DNA of 64,000 bases from NCBI GenBank assembly GCA_003254885.1, contig QANT01003084.1, positions 34,006-98,005 on the forward strand. Reading direction: 5' to 3'. This stretch comes from Purshia tridentata (taxonomy: Eukaryota > Streptophyta > Magnoliopsida > Rosales > Rosaceae). Position 1 is the stretch's first letter, and the number at the start of each line of letters is the position of its first letter. The notes under the pieces are model-generated. The model was not told the origin of the DNA and ran no database searches. It saw only the letters and a list, made by a program, of their open reading frames with translations. The translations under genes and the position numbers were made by a program. This document shows positions 13,930-26,213 of the stretch, piece by piece.

Positions 13930-15027
13930 TTTAGCTATTTTTTATAAGACAACAAAATCTATTCTGTCTGCTATCAACCTTCCCGAAGCTCACCTCACTA
14001 ATTTACATTACTTACATGAAATCAACATTTCTAAAACAAGTTACAACTTACATTCATTTATGCCAAGGGCCACTTCTCAAAAACTCATGGTGCAACATTA
14101 TAATACATCATACAACATCTAACGGTATTAAGCACTGTACTCAGAGTTCAAAGACCCACACTTTAAGAGCAGAGGAACTTCACACATGAAAAAGGCAACT
14201 AGCATAAACATGGGATCAAAATTTCTTCGTCAAGATTAACGATACACAGTAAGAGTACGCTGCTTACAACTCCATATTTCTTCCAAAAAACAGAAATTCT
14301 TCAAAATTCTTCAGTAGTTATAGACTTCTAGTGGCAACCCTACAAAAAAAAAAAAAAAAAGACAAATTTAGACAATTTTAAGTTCAACACACATAAACCA
14401 AACACTTACTACTCAACTCACTTCAGCAAAATAAAACACCACAATAGAGATACTCAACAAGAAACTAAACCATCATCTTAACATTAGCCATGTGAACGAC
14501 GGTTTACAATAATAACCTCAGTTGTGTATTTATCTGCAACTGAGACAAGAACAGCGAAAAGTATAGAATGTATTGCGTCTCGAAAACTATATAACAATTA
14601 GGAAGGACCGATAAATCACATAAATTCCACAAAGCCAGTGATTTTTACAGCCAATATCAAGTGGGATTTTATAACGACCCAAGTTACATTTAAATTTAGA
14701 AACCTTCTAAAGGTGCATTTTTCATATGTTTATAAAATATAAGATGAGGCATCTGTCAAATCTTTTAGACCACATTAAACATCAATAAAAAATCACAAAA
14801 AAAAAAAATTAGAATTTAGAAAGAGAAAAGAAACCACATAAACATAGGTAAGGAACAGAACATGCTGTTGGAAACAGCAATGATTCATCCAGACAGTACA
14901 GTTAGCCAAACAAAGCGCATAGCAAGCAAAATTCGTGAGCTGAAAATCAGTGAAAACCCTACAAATACGTCAAAAATTAAAAACAATAATTGACCCTGAA
15001 ATGTAAATGGAGAAAGAGAGAACTTAC

Positions 15028-15150
15028 AGCTAGACCATTGCGAAATTACACTGGAAGAAACTCTCAGCTATACTTAGGCGACTGGTTGTCGACTAAGAAA
15101 TTGAAAACCCTAATATATCGGGGGAGAAAAAGAGGGAGCATATTTAGGTG
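15028..15150 (-). other. Probable 5' UTR exon of the RING gene
   Basis: A consensus donor (AGCT then gtaagtt on the minus strand) lies at 15028/15027. A matching acceptor (aaaaaatag) lies just before 13934. Joining them gives a leader with an in-frame TAG and no ATG before the ACG start. A telo-box-like word, aaaccctaa, lies nearby at about 15104. The upstream limit is a guess. Confidence 0.5.
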
Positions 15151-16100
15151 CCTTTTTGCATTAAGATCCTCCCTTTGTTGTACAATTTTACATAATCCCA
15201 TCTCATGCCCTATTTCTTCTACTTTAATTAACTTCTTTCCTTTGTTTTTAAATTACCATTAGAAGAAAATTGACATTTTGTGTGCAATTTAAGTATTAAT
15301 TTATTAATTTAGTGTTGGTGTGCGGCTTAACGTACATGCTTCAGATTTATTTATTTTTTTGTTGTCACTATGTGTAATGTATATATCATGATTTCTTTTT
15401 CTTTTTTCTTAACCCTGTTGCTTACTTCTTTTTCCACTTTTTGTTTTTTTACATTTATTCTTAATTTATTATAAATTGAACACTCTTTATAAATAGCTAA
15501 AGAGTACATTTTGTAGGACATCAACACTGGATTCTTTTTATTGGGTATGTATGGGTATGTGAAAAAGTACAGGAATCTCCAAGTCCTAAAGAGATTTGTG
15601 CCTTTTGGAAGTGCTGTATGAGATGACTTGTAGTGTAGCAATGGTGCAATGGCCATAACATCCACCCCACACTTTCTTTGAGCTTCGATTATTGAACTTG
15701 AAGATTATTCCCGGGAGCCCTTTAGTTTGAGTTGATAATCATATATTATATTTTATATGTGTAGCAAACCAGCACTAAACGCATCAGGAATTGAAAATTT
15801 GAAGCTCAATTTGTCTTCAAGTGGAAGCACCTTGGCATGCATGAGGTCGCACAAACCGAAGGATGATGCTACATCTACAATGCATTCCTCCAAACTCAAA
15901 GTAAACTACAATATGTTCCAATAATAACAATAAAATCCAAGATTCTCCAGTTGAGCCCCATCAGGTTCAGACTACACAATAATTATTCCTTTTAGGGAAC
16001 AAAAAGACTACAAATAAGATTGTAAACAAATTTTTGGCACCAGGAGGCATGACACTAACTGACAACTGAAACACAAACACCAATCCTTGGCTGCTTGCCA
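15151..16100. other. Intergenic: RING promoter and methyltransferase 3' flank
   Basis: This AT-rich stretch has no supported gene. It lies between the 5' end of the RING gene and the 3' end of the methyltransferase gene, both on the minus strand. The methyltransferase 3' UTR probably occupies part of 15950-16207. Confidence 0.5.
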
Positions 16101-16207
16101 AAATTCTCAATTATGGCAGGGTGGAATATTGGACTCAAAGGACATCAAACCTTCAGTCTCATTAATTGCACCCTTGAAACGAATAGTGGAATCATGACCT
16201 TATGTTA

Positions 16208-18316
16208 TTACTTACAAGCTATGCCATACACTTGAGGGTTTATAATTGAGGCACTGGACAAGGTGGTCATGCTAAGCTCCACACCTGAGAATCCAGATGT
16301 GGATATACTCCTTCCTGTTTCCCTGGTGAGATGACACCCATCAGCAATGGTTTGTTGCAAAGGATCAAGCACACTCTGTACAAATCTGAGGATTGTCCCA
16401 TCTGCACCACCATAAAGTTACAAAGACAACAACCAACATACCAATTACCCATCCACCAAACCACCAAAAGTTTTTGTTTCATAAGCAAATTAAAAATTTC
16501 AACTCACTACCTTTTGCAGCTACATGCTCCACAAACAAGTACTGTCCACGTGGTCTCAGCACTCTCTTTATCTCTGAATACAACAGCAAAAATGAACTTG
16601 TTCAAATAACAACTTCTTACTTCTTAAGGGGCATTTGGCATCCCCCTGATGAATAGTTAATTCCATTAAATTCACATACAGGTATTAGTTTGAAAGATGA
16701 TTCAGCATTTTTCCATCATCATTTGTAGGAATTGCTCTGTTTTAAGTTTTTACAGTTAGGAGGCGAGGTAACTTGTTTCCTCTTGTCTGCACTTCAAAAA
16801 AGAAGCCAAACTCCCAAACAATCGACTTAGAAGGCAAAAGCATCCACGACCACAAGTAGTAAAACTTAGACCAGGTATATTGTACATCAAATAAAGCAGT
16901 AATAGGCTTCTATCTCATGTTATGGTTTTCAGAAAATAAGAGGTCCCTAGATGAGAAATATTTCCGGCTATACATTTACAAAAAAGAAATTCGGCCTCAG
17001 AAGCTTTATTACCTTTCAGAGTCTTATCAACATCTTTAACAGAACACAATACAAGGGTCCCAACAACTGCATCGACAGAAGCATCATCTAATGGTATAGC
17101 CTCCCCAACCTGGTTACGATTAGCATTTTCAAATCCGAAAAAACTACTTTCTATTATCACAAACAAGAAGCAAATGTTGCAAAGGGAAACAAAAAACAGA
17201 AAACCAAAATTCAATTACAGGTAAAGAATGCTAAGATTGCCTAGAAATTTTTAACAATGGGAATGTAAGAATGAAAACAAATCGCTAGAGACACCAAACC
17301 AAACTACCCACATTAACGAAATAAACAGTAAGGTGGAAGCAAAAGGTAACAAAACATAACAAAATTATCCTGAATATTATGTTTCCCTATACACCATTAA
17401 TGTGAAAAGCAACCTTCTAGATTTCGTTACCACAATGGGCATCCATTTTTAAGGAATTATGCATTGGAGGATAATTTGGGGTTTGAAGCAGAGAATGGTT
17501 CTACCACCATTCTAAATTCATAACCAGTTTTGAGTGTTTATGTAATGCCACAAGAGAAGTTTCACATACTGCTTGTATAAACTCAAAATTGGAAAGGGGC
17601 AGACCAGCAGCCATGGCCGCGGCGCGGGCATACTTTTCCATCTTTATATTGGGATCCATGCCGAAAACCCGGACACCACTATCAGCAGCGTAGTACCTAA
17701 GATTAGGACCAGTCCCTATACCAATTTCCAGCACCTGCTGAGCCTTGCCCTTCAATTCAGCGAAGAGCTCTGACTTGTAACCTGCAATCTTACCCATGAA
17801 ATGAAATCGCAGTTAAAATGCATACACTAATCTCAAACTCAGTTTCAGCTAAATGGGCACTAATCACCTACCTCGTCTTCATAAGATTGCATGCTGGTAT
17901 TCAACACTGATGCATACAACTCCTCGTACCAGTCTGGTCTTGGAGGGTGAACTTTTTTCAGCATGGCCTATGCATTCATACACGTATAAATATGAAAAAC
18001 GTTAAATCAAATTACAAATACCATCAACTTTGTGCTGAAGACCAGAATATGTTCGTACCGTATAATCATCAGAATGCAAATTGGAAGCGCCCGAGGTGGA
18101 GGGGCAAATTGGGAATAATAAAGATGAGGCTACCGCCGCTTCAATGAACCGTCTTCTTCCACACGAACATAAGCCGCTCGCACAGAACGAGTCCGGCGTG
18201 AGTGACCTGGCGAGTGAAGCATCCGAGTTGACTCGGGAGGGAGGAGAATGGGAACGCGATTTTATGTTGACACGTGGCGCAATGTTGGACGAGAAGGGAA
18301 TCGTATAAAGGATCAT
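16208..18316 (-). CDS. SAM-dependent methyltransferase (METTL7/UbiE-like), plastid-targeted
   Basis: Six exons on the minus strand: 18316-18059, 17967-17872, 17788-17570, 17109-17013, 16573-16511 and 16401-16208, total 927 nt and 308 residues. The SAM-binding motif I is VLEIGIGTGPNL at about residues 137-148. It is followed by FGMDPN (acidic loop), then GEAIPLDDASVDAVVGTLVLCSV (motif II/III region), and LRPRGQYLFVEHVAA. This matches the class I methyltransferase family around Arabidopsis At1g69520-69526, whose substrates are not well defined. The N-terminus is rich in Ser and Arg and contains CGRRRFIEAAVASSLLFP, a chloroplast-type presequence with a twin-arginine look. It lies upstream of the endosulfine-like gene, an order I remember from Arabidopsis. 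Function beyond methyl transfer is not inferable. Confidence 0.88.
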
Positions 18317-18949
18317 TTTCTCAGTAGTGTACTGGTTTCTTCAGTCTTTACAAGGATGGTTATGACTTTTGAGCTTTATGATAATGTCCTCATGGTCAAC
18401 TGCAGTATGAACGCTGTCGTTTAATCTTAATGATAACGACATCATAAAGTGTCGTACACTCGTACCGTTGTAATTAATCATTTAATCCCTTCCCAACCAA
18501 AGTATTAATAAGGGTTTGTTCTTCTCATTTACCAACAATTTTTTTTTTTTTTATCAACAATTGTCATTTATGAGTTTTGAATCTCTTCCCACAAAAAGAG
18601 GTGTTTGGTACCACACCATCTACTGTAGTAACAAAAAGATAAAAGTTTTTAACAAAAAATTTAAACTTCGTCCCAGAAAGAAAAAAATAGCACCACCTTG
18701 TGGATCATTGTAGTCAAAACCCTTGCAACCTTTAAAATTATGCTCTCTCAACATGCCCATTCTCACATGCAATTTAAGTCTCCAAGAAAATGAATGTCAT
18801 ATCTTCTTTATGCAGTATATTTATGATTCATGTTACAACAAGTACAAAAATTTGGCATGTTTTGCTTATTGTTCTGACACCTTAGGAAAGATCTGATCCT
18901 CAGCTTCTAATTTGACAACATACAGGCACCAGGCACTGGCAGTAGCTAG

Positions 18950-20437
18950 CTACTCATGGCGGCTGTGATCCTCATCAGCAATGTTGTTACTGCTGCTACC
19001 ATCTACTTGGTCCTCTGAAGTGTTATTATTGCCGCCATCTACTGTAAGAAAAGAGAAAGGAGTTCAAGTGCCGAACATGGTTTTTGACATGTACAAGTTT
19101 ATTGGTGATGCTCCTGGAAATTGGTTATTGATTGCACATACCTTCATCCTCATCTGTAGGAGCATAAGATGAGCGCCTTGAACGCACTTGGTGGTGTGCT
19201 GAGGGCTGATGACAACAATTGAGACAACAAGTAGAGATTAGAACCACCACAAATGTACCAATACAGTGCAATTACAGACATCACATATTCAGGCTCTTAT
19301 CTTTTCAATTTTATGTTTGAGTACATTAACTTTTTTCATTTTACAACAAATTATTGCGAGAACAAGGTCAGTATTTAGCGTACACACGGCTTGCCCTGCT
19401 GTCATTTAAAGTGAAATGCTCCTTAACAACACAGCTTCGCTGTGATGGAGGGCATCAATGCAAGCACACAACTTGGCATAACAAAAGATGACAGGAGCAG
19501 GACAGAATCCCTTTATATGGTTGTAGTTTCAGTTCTCACACATAGTGATGGCTGATCTTTCAGCCCCTAACACCTTCTAGCCCAGCTTGCAGTAAGAAAA
19601 TCAAGATCGTATCATCAAACATACCTGCAGCTTTGGGCGGAGTGCTTCAAGTGGCCCCTTCGGCTTTGCTCCTTGCTATTGAAAGAATTAAAAGGTAAGC
19701 AAAGAGATTAGGCATTTAAACTTCAGTGTTATAGCAACTACAATTTAGGTTATCCAGATGAGTACCTTTCCCAATGCCCAATCAGCAGAATCAAAATAAG
19801 CACGTTCATGGTCCTGAAAGAAAATTTTACTTATTTGTGGGTGACCTTATCTTGATAAAGATAAAAGTAGAATAGCAGCTTCAGAGAGAGGGGGTTATAG
19901 GGAGGAAAGGGAGAGAATGTAGGCAAAAAGTTACCTTGGAAATCAGTGGAGGCCTCTTTGGTACTAAGCCTCCATACTTCTTCTTAATTGTTGCCTCCTG
20001 CACAAGACAAAATTGTAGACAATGATCCTATTGCATAACTTTGTATAATAATTGACCAAATGAAATGTGCTGATGATAATAAGGTTTAAGCCTTGGGGAA
20101 ATTTTGAAGCACAAATAAAATTTTAATGAGAGGGAAACGGTTTGCATTAGATGGAAAGTGACCAGAAGTTTTTATACAAATCGTTTCATAAGTTTGGGTA
20201 AAAACTCATGATTCAGCATAACAGATGACAGGGCACAAGCAGGATATTTCAAAAAGTTTAAAACCAAATTGTAGAGCAGCGCCGTACCTCCTGCTGGGTT
20301 GAAGGCATGGGATTTTCATGCTTTTCATCTGAAGCTTTTAGGTCTTCCTCAGCATTTTTGTCATCATCACCTTGATTCTTAGGAGCATTATCAACAAGCT
20401 CCTCCTCCTTTACCTCCTCTGTGTTTGTACCTGACAT
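18950..20437 (-). CDS. Endosulfine/ARPP19-like phosphoprotein
   Basis: Six coding exons on the minus strand: 20437-20288, 19997-19935, 19813-19766, 19675-19625, 19205-19142 and 19041-18950, giving 155 residues. The diagnostic core is spread over three short exons: KKKYGGLVPKRPPLISK, then DHERAYFDSADWALGK, then QGAKPKGPLEALRPKLQ. YFDSADW corresponds to the FDSGDY phospho-motif of animal and yeast ENSA/ARPP19/Igo, where the serine is phosphorylated and the protein then inhibits PP2A-B55. The plant version has Ala-Asp-Trp in place of Gly-Asp-Tyr. The flanks are acidic and low complexity. A 5' UTR intron (20444-21149) separates the ATG from the leader. The likely role is a small PP2A regulator; plant function is inference. 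All exons are too short to stand out as open frames. Confidence 0.9.
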
Positions 20438-21149
20438 ATTTTGCTGTGGGCAAAGACAACCGCAAAAATAAACAAGACTTTACTCAATAAAAATTTGGCC
20501 TAAAGATAACCCTGGAAAGAAATAAAATTATGACTATGTTTATAAATGTTTGATGCCACAAAGTAATCACCCTAATTCTGTAGAGCTACACTCGGTAGGT
20601 ATCATATTTCATCATCTTATTAAAATATTTTTTCTTAAAGCCTCCTTAAAGCTATGCGCTTTTTCTATTTTGGTTGGACATCAAAACTGAGCTACATAAG
20701 CGGAGGCAGCCCTTCAACAAAGCCGCCCAAATCCCAACCCATTATTGAGGATCAAACTCGTGTACGAGGACATGATACATCTGCCTGGCCATTAAAATTA
20801 TAATCCCATTCTTGATATTTAACCTTTATCCCAATAACTATGAACTAGGATTCATCATCATGAAGCTGAAGAAGATAAAGAAAATGAAAAGAAAAGAAAA
20901 GAAAAGTCAAATCTTTTAGTGAGAACAATCAAAATTCATACACATCATACATGCAAGCTTTTTCATCAGTTCGCACTTTCACACCGAAAAAAAAAAATTC
21001 AGTTAGTGCAAGAGCAATTGAAAATAAGCAAAGACCAATTAGAGTAATATCAGAGAGTTGATTGTTTGATTCACAACACAAATTAGATTGAAGAATATGA
21101 AGATTGATCGAGTAGGCAAGAACATAAGGAAGTGAAGGTAGACCATTAC

Positions 21150-21235
21150 CTAATCAAAGATCCGAGTGGGAGACCGAAGCGGGAAACCAAAGTGATCTGG
21201 TTGCAAAGCAGAGAGGGTATGAGAAGGAAGGCTAG
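21150..21235 (-). other. 5' UTR exon of the endosulfine-like gene
   Basis: On the minus strand the donor GATTAG then gtaatgg lies at 21150/21149, and the acceptor cccacag lies just before 20443. A leader intron of about 700 bp before the ATG follows. The transcription start is guessed at about 21235, just below a short CG-rich patch (acgcgcgttcgc at 21252-21263). Confidence 0.5.
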
Positions 21236-21239
21236 CCTA

Positions 21240-22620
21240 GAGAGTACGCAATACGCGCGTTCGCTTAAGACTTTATAGACTAGAGGCCTCTCGTCCTAAA
21301 GACCACAGGCTTTTACACTTGGACTGGGTTCACACTTTTTTCACTTTTCACTTTGATTTTCGGGGCTTGTTTTCGTAAGAACCGCCTCACCCTCACCTAA
21401 CGGATACAATTTTAAGATTCCCAACAAAAACCGGAATAAAGAGTAAAACCCTATTTGCAAAGCCCAATTAATTTAAAAAAAACCCATTCAATTACCTAGA
21501 TTATGATTTAATGGTACTTATCCTCTTATTATTAAAAAAACTATATTTCTAACTTCGAATCTCTCATCTCTTTGATTATAAACAAAAAAACATTGTTCTT
21601 CCTTTTTTATTTTACTAAAAAAGATTGATGATAATCGTTCTAGATTTGAACTTGTGGTGGATATTAGATGGAGATGAACTGTGAGAGGCAGAGAAAGGTT
21701 GGGTGAGGTCAGTAATTCTGCTCCATCAACAAGAAGACCCAATTAAGTTGATTAAAAAAAAGAAGGTATTACTTTTATTATAGATAAATAGCAGCTACAT
21801 GTCAGTCACCACCCCATGACCGTTTCATGATTCTCTAGATCTGTTGTCCCATGATCTATTGCATCATCATGACGCTCATCATCAGCAAAAGATACCAATA
21901 AACATGTGCCAAAGAACAAAGATGCAACTATCATTTAAAGAATTTTACCTTTCGAGTATTTATTTAACAATTATATAAAATAAAAAAACTAGACAAATCA
22001 ATAATAAACATGTGCAAAAGATAAATCTATTCCAAATCAATTAATTCTAGCAACAAACTAGCATATTATCCAAATAGATTCTGACAAGTGATAAGTTTTT
22101 GTTTCCAAGTACTGAAAAAAGGTGGATGAAGCTGAGAGCTAGATGGGAGCGTAGAAAATAAAGCGTGACTGTAAATTACGCCTAAATTGGTTTCTAAATA
22201 AGACCATAGTGAATCTCTGTATGGGCTGCAGACCAAAAATTGGTAACCTACTCTAACCTATTTTGACCTTAGGTGATGAAACATATGCTAATTATATATA
22301 TAGTTTGGATTTTTATTTGTTTTGAGACCGACCGGCCATGCAATCGCCACGACAGTGTCCCATAAAATCTCCTTCACTGGTCTCTGAAATATTGGTTCAA
22401 CTCCCACAGATAATATATATAGGAACTTGTTCACCTATATAGCTTTGCATTTAAACTCAAAACTCATTTGCTACCTTATTGCAACTAGTGAGCTAAAGGC
22501 CAATGTCAGATCTTTTTTCTGATCTCATCCTTTCAATCACACTTTCACAGTTTTCCTTTCAATGAGACCCAGTTTTTAAAGAAGAGATTGGTGGTTCTGC
22601 AGGTATTATGCTCATCTAAG
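21240..22620. other. Intergenic: divergent region between endosulfine-like gene and MIR169
   Basis: No coding region is supported. The left part should carry the promoter of the minus-strand endosulfine-like gene. The right part should carry the promoter of the plus-strand MIR169 primary transcript. TATA-like atatatata words occur at about 22295-22302 and 22410-22420, but I cannot choose between them. Confidence 0.45.
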
Positions 22621-22624
22621 GTCT

Positions 22625-22890
22625 TGCATGTGGATATCAGATAATATGTGCTGCAGCCAAGGATGACTTGCCGGCGGCAACTTCTTCTTTTATATATATA
22701 TAGCCTTTATCTTATATATATAGGTACGTAATATTTTAATCAGATGACTAACTAGCTAACTAGTGTGTCACCTTGCTGCTTTTGATTGTGTGCCTCTTTA
22801 TTTAAGTTGGTTGCAGTTAGTAGTAATTTAGTAAGTGTGATATCGGCAAGTTATCCATGGCTACATTTCTATCTCATATTCACATGTTAG
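22625..22890 (+). ncRNA. MIR169: MIR169 precursor hairpin
   Basis: The 21-nt stretch 22654-22674 begins CAGCCAAGGATGACTTGCC, matching the conserved plant miR169 (b/c type). The other arm, 22845-22864, reads GGCAAGTTATCCATGGCTAC and pairs with it, leaving few mismatches, as a miR169* should. Pairing continues below the duplex: tgtggatatcagata on the 5' side faces the complement of tatctcatattcaca on the 3' side. The loop is about 170 nt, within the usual range for miR169 precursors. Known targets of miR169 are NF-YA (HAP2) transcripts, linked to drought, nitrogen and flowering responses. The CASP-like gene lies about 860 bp downstream on the same strand, with no evidence that the transcripts join. 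Confidence 0.93.
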
Positions 22891-22894
22891 ATCT

Positions 22895-23748
22895 ATGATG
22901 ATAATGATAATGAAGATCATCACATCATATATGCTGAGGAAACAGAGTAGCAGACCAATTAGATTGAATGATGTCATGCCAGTAAGTTCTCAAACAATGT
23001 CTTATTCAGATTGGCCTGCGACGCTGCGTTACTAGTTTACTACACTTTCTCAGATTAACAAAGTGTCATCAATCTATCTTACTGAAAAAGAAGGGCCCAA
23101 AGGCAGAAACTGTTTCCAACATTTCTTTCAAATAATTGGGGCCCTGGAGCTTGAAATCAATTGCATGTATATATTCATGGGAATTGGGATTTGGGGTTCA
23201 TTGCCAGTGGGCTTGGGCCTTATGGTTGGCTTCTCCTTGGGCCTTGACATATTTCTTTTCAACCCGGAGGACAATGAAGCCCAATTCAACCACCAAACCC
23301 ACTAAAACAGTGACTACATCCTCCACAACATTTCAGATGACTTCATTTGGCAGTGACTTCACACTCCTGATTGGCCATTTCCTACTACCATGACTCGTCA
23401 CCCCTCAACAAACTCAATTGCTACATAATATGTGTAGAAAGCCATGTCCCAATTGATGGCATCATCTGCTCGTTGTTGGAGTTGGAAGGTGATAAAATAT
23501 GCAGCAAGTGCGAGCAGGTAGGATTGTCATTGTGAAAAAAATACTACAAAGTTAAAACTCCAGCTTTACCAGTGAGATCATGCAGCCTATCACAAGTTTA
23601 CACATGTCATGCTTAGAGAAAAGCAAATACACAAGCCATTGATCCTGTTTTGCTTCTAATTGGTTATTATAAATGCATGCCTGAGCAGTAACACTGTACA
23701 AGTTCAAAAGTCCCTAGAGAGTTTGAAAGAGACTAATAACTAAGAAAA
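22895..23748. other. Intergenic: MIR169 3' flank and CASP-like promoter
   Basis: This region is non-coding as far as I can tell. A short frame at 23063-23305 lacks family resemblance. The last few hundred bases before 23749 should contain the promoter and leader of the CASP-like gene. Confidence 0.45.
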
Positions 23749-24577
23749 ATGAAGGCAGCAGCAGCAGGACCAGTACTTGAGGCTAGTGAAGCTGCAACTT
23801 CCAAACCAATCCCAAAAGTAAGGGTGAAGAGAGTGCTCTCTGTTTTAGATTTCATTCTGAGAGCAGTTGCAGCCCTTGGAACACTAGCAAGTGCCATAGC
23901 CATGGGAACCAGTAGGGAAACACTTCCATTTGTCGCCCAGTTCGTTCGATTCAGGGCTCGGTCCAGGGACCTTCCCACATTTACGTAAGTATCTTGTATG
24001 CAAAATGATTCAACTGTTCTCATTTTTATGAAATAAGGCTAAAATTTTGTACATGTCATTTCATGTCATGTCATACAGGTTCTTTGTGATAGCCAATTCA
24101 ATTGTATGCGGCTACCTTGTGCTTTCTTTCCCACTATCTATTGTCAACATCATCTGGACGGAAGCAGTAAACAGTAGGATCATATTGCTCATCTTTGACA
24201 CGGTAAAAGATCTAGTTAATTCAGTGCTACCTGGTCAGTATGCTATTATTATATATCCCTTAGCTTAATTATTAAGCAGGATTAGAGAACGCCAAATGGG
24301 CCATAAATCTTGTGAAGGAATTCAGTGCTTGATCACTTTTTCTATTTTTAATGTTGTGAAGGTGATGATGGCTCTTCTAACTGCTGGAGCTTCTGCAGCA
24401 GCAGCCATAGTTAACCTGGCACACAATGGGAATTCCAGCGCCAATTGGTTTGCCTTCTGCCGCCAGTTCAACAGCTTCTGTGAGCGCACTTCTGGGTCTC
24501 TCATTGGATCTTTTGTTGCCATAACTGTGATTGTACTCCTAATTATCATGTCATCTGTGGCAATTTCTCGACGCTAG
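23749..24577 (+). CDS. CASP-like membrane protein (CASP/CASPL1 group)
   Basis: Three exons: 23749-23984, 24079-24202 and 24362-24577, total 576 nt and 191 residues. The protein has a charged cytosolic N-terminus and four membrane segments, at about residues 38-58, 78-100, 118-140 and 166-187. Extracellular loop 1 reads [19 protein letters not shown], followed by [14 protein letters not shown]. Extracellular loop 2 reads [19 protein letters not shown] with paired cysteines. Both loops resemble the signatures of Casparian strip membrane domain proteins. TM3 ([14 protein letters not shown]) is also typical. CASPs form plasma-membrane scaffolds that localise lignin deposition; many CASPL members act in other tissues. 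It converges on the PNSL2-type gene 357 bp downstream. In Arabidopsis I recall CASPL1A1 next to PNSL2, so this is probably its orthologue. Confidence 0.9.
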
Positions 24578-24934
24578 TGCGCTGATATGTCGTGTGTTGC
24601 AAGAAGCTGATGCTGATGATTTTGGTGAATATGTCATCTTTGTGTGAATATGATAAGGGTTTGTAAGTGTGTGATATAAGAATTTGCTCAAGCTATCACA
24701 TATAGTGTCTTTCATTTACACAACACAATTTGGAGCTGTATGTTCTGTTTCTTCAATCTGCAATATCTTACATTTTTCTTTGCAAACAATGCAATGTTTT
24801 TTACACTAAAATCAACACAGTGAATCTAGCACAAATTAATCTCTTAAGAAAACAAAAAAATATTATATGTTACGGTCAGATGTGACCTTCCTCGATCTCA
24901 CAACATATAATTATAACATACCCAACACCTTGTA

Positions 24935-25629
24935 CTAAGCCAATAACAACACCAGGTCATCTATGGATTTCAATGTCTTCTCGTAGTAAAGGTACGATTC
25001 ATACACCTTTGGCGTGCGAACATAATAATCAAACTGCAAACACAAACACAATTACATTATATAATTTTCCATCTGATCATTATAATGTAAACCAAAATTT
25101 CAATTTCATAAACATATATGTGTACCTCTGCCATGTTATCCACCAACTCATTGGCAGTCTTAACATACTCTTTCCGGCGGCCTTCGGGCACGGTAGTCAT
25201 TGCACTTTTCAAGTCTTGATTTAGATAGGCTGACTTTAGGCGGATGTAAAATAAAAGGTACCTCCAAGCCATGGCCTCCAACATGTCCCTAATGCTGTGT
25301 AGCCCTTCAGCAGTTTGCTTGATTCTAGCCACTGCGTCTTCTGGGGACAGTCCAGGCTCAAAAAAACGTTCCCTTATAAACGAACGAGTGCCCCAATTCT
25401 GGGCTAGTCCTAGTGGGGTGCCAATGACATGTTCATGTATCCCAAGTGCCACTGATGTGGCCAAAAATGTTGTCACCATTTTTCTACGACTTGTCGCATT
25501 TTGATCTTCTGCCGGATATGAGGCTCGGATTGTTGGGAGTGATGGGTTTTTGCGATGGTAATGTTGGGGTTTGGTGACGTGGGCATGGAGGAGAGTTGTG
25601 GTGGTGGTGGTGTTAGTGAAGCTGCTCAT
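24935..25629 (-). CDS. PNSL2: PsbQ-like NDH luminal subunit, PNSL2 type
   Basis: Two exons on the minus strand, 25629-25126 and 25033-24935, give 200 residues. The N-terminus is a plastid transit region followed by SRRKMVTTFLATSVALGI and a hydrophobic stretch ending near LGLAQ. That is a twin-arginine-type thylakoid-lumen signal. The mature part, WGTRSFIRERFFEPGLSPED, then ARIKQTAEGLHSIRDMLEAM, then WRYLLFYIRLKSAYLNQDL, closes with FDYYVRTPKVYESYLYYEKT. This closely resembles Arabidopsis PNSL2 (At1g14150), a PsbQ-like subunit of the photosynthetic NDH complex on the luminal side, needed for cyclic electron flow around PSI. Conservation in exon 2 confirms the splice. The length suits the family. 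The gene diverges from the Mpo1-like gene with 584 bp between start codons. Confidence 0.93.
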
Positions 25630-26213
25630 GGCTTTGGGTAGATGTGAACGAAATTCGAATCCATGGAAATATGGTGGTGATTGATGAGGAATTGCTCATT
25701 GTGGATTCTTGGGCAGGTTTCTGTGGCTGACCGTTTTGCCCGTAACTCCAACATGGACCTTAGCTTTTTGCCACGTGGCACTCGTTATCATGTTATGACT
25801 GTGAGGAAAGTTTAGGTGGGGGCCGTGGCCCGTGGGGCTGAGAAACCCTCCAACCCAGAAGTTCAGATGGGCCTATTTGAATTTAGGACCGATAACGAAA
25901 AAAAAATAAAAATATATGTTTGATATGATTAGAAGTTTAGAACTTTCTTTTGGCCATTGAATTTACAAAAAAAAATTTGTCATTTTGATTAAAGAATCAA
26001 TTTTTGATCAAATGGAGACAACGCACCTAAGCATAAAAAATGGCCGGTTACGTATGAAATTGGAAGTTCAGTCCTTGTGAATTGTGATTGACGAAACAGT
26101 AAATTGGGCAAACCCCCTTCTGATTTCCTCCTCGAACCCATCACATTTTCCCGGGGAATATTCGTAAGAAAAGCACCTAATTTTCTTGGGAATTTTCAGT
26201 ATTGGAATTGTCA
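25630..26213. promoter_or_regulatory. Divergent promoter region, PNSL2-type and Mpo1-like genes
   Basis: 584 bp separate the two start codons, which face away from each other. The region should hold both core promoters and leaders. A bZIP/G-box-like word, gccacgtggc, lies at about 25770-25779 on both strands and may serve light control of the plastid gene. This is inference from position and motif only. Confidence 0.45.

Noticed and set aside
23063-23305. Overlapping frames of about 80 codons upstream of the CASP-like gene
   Set aside because: No homology recognised and they overlap each other; probably chance or part of an untranslated region.
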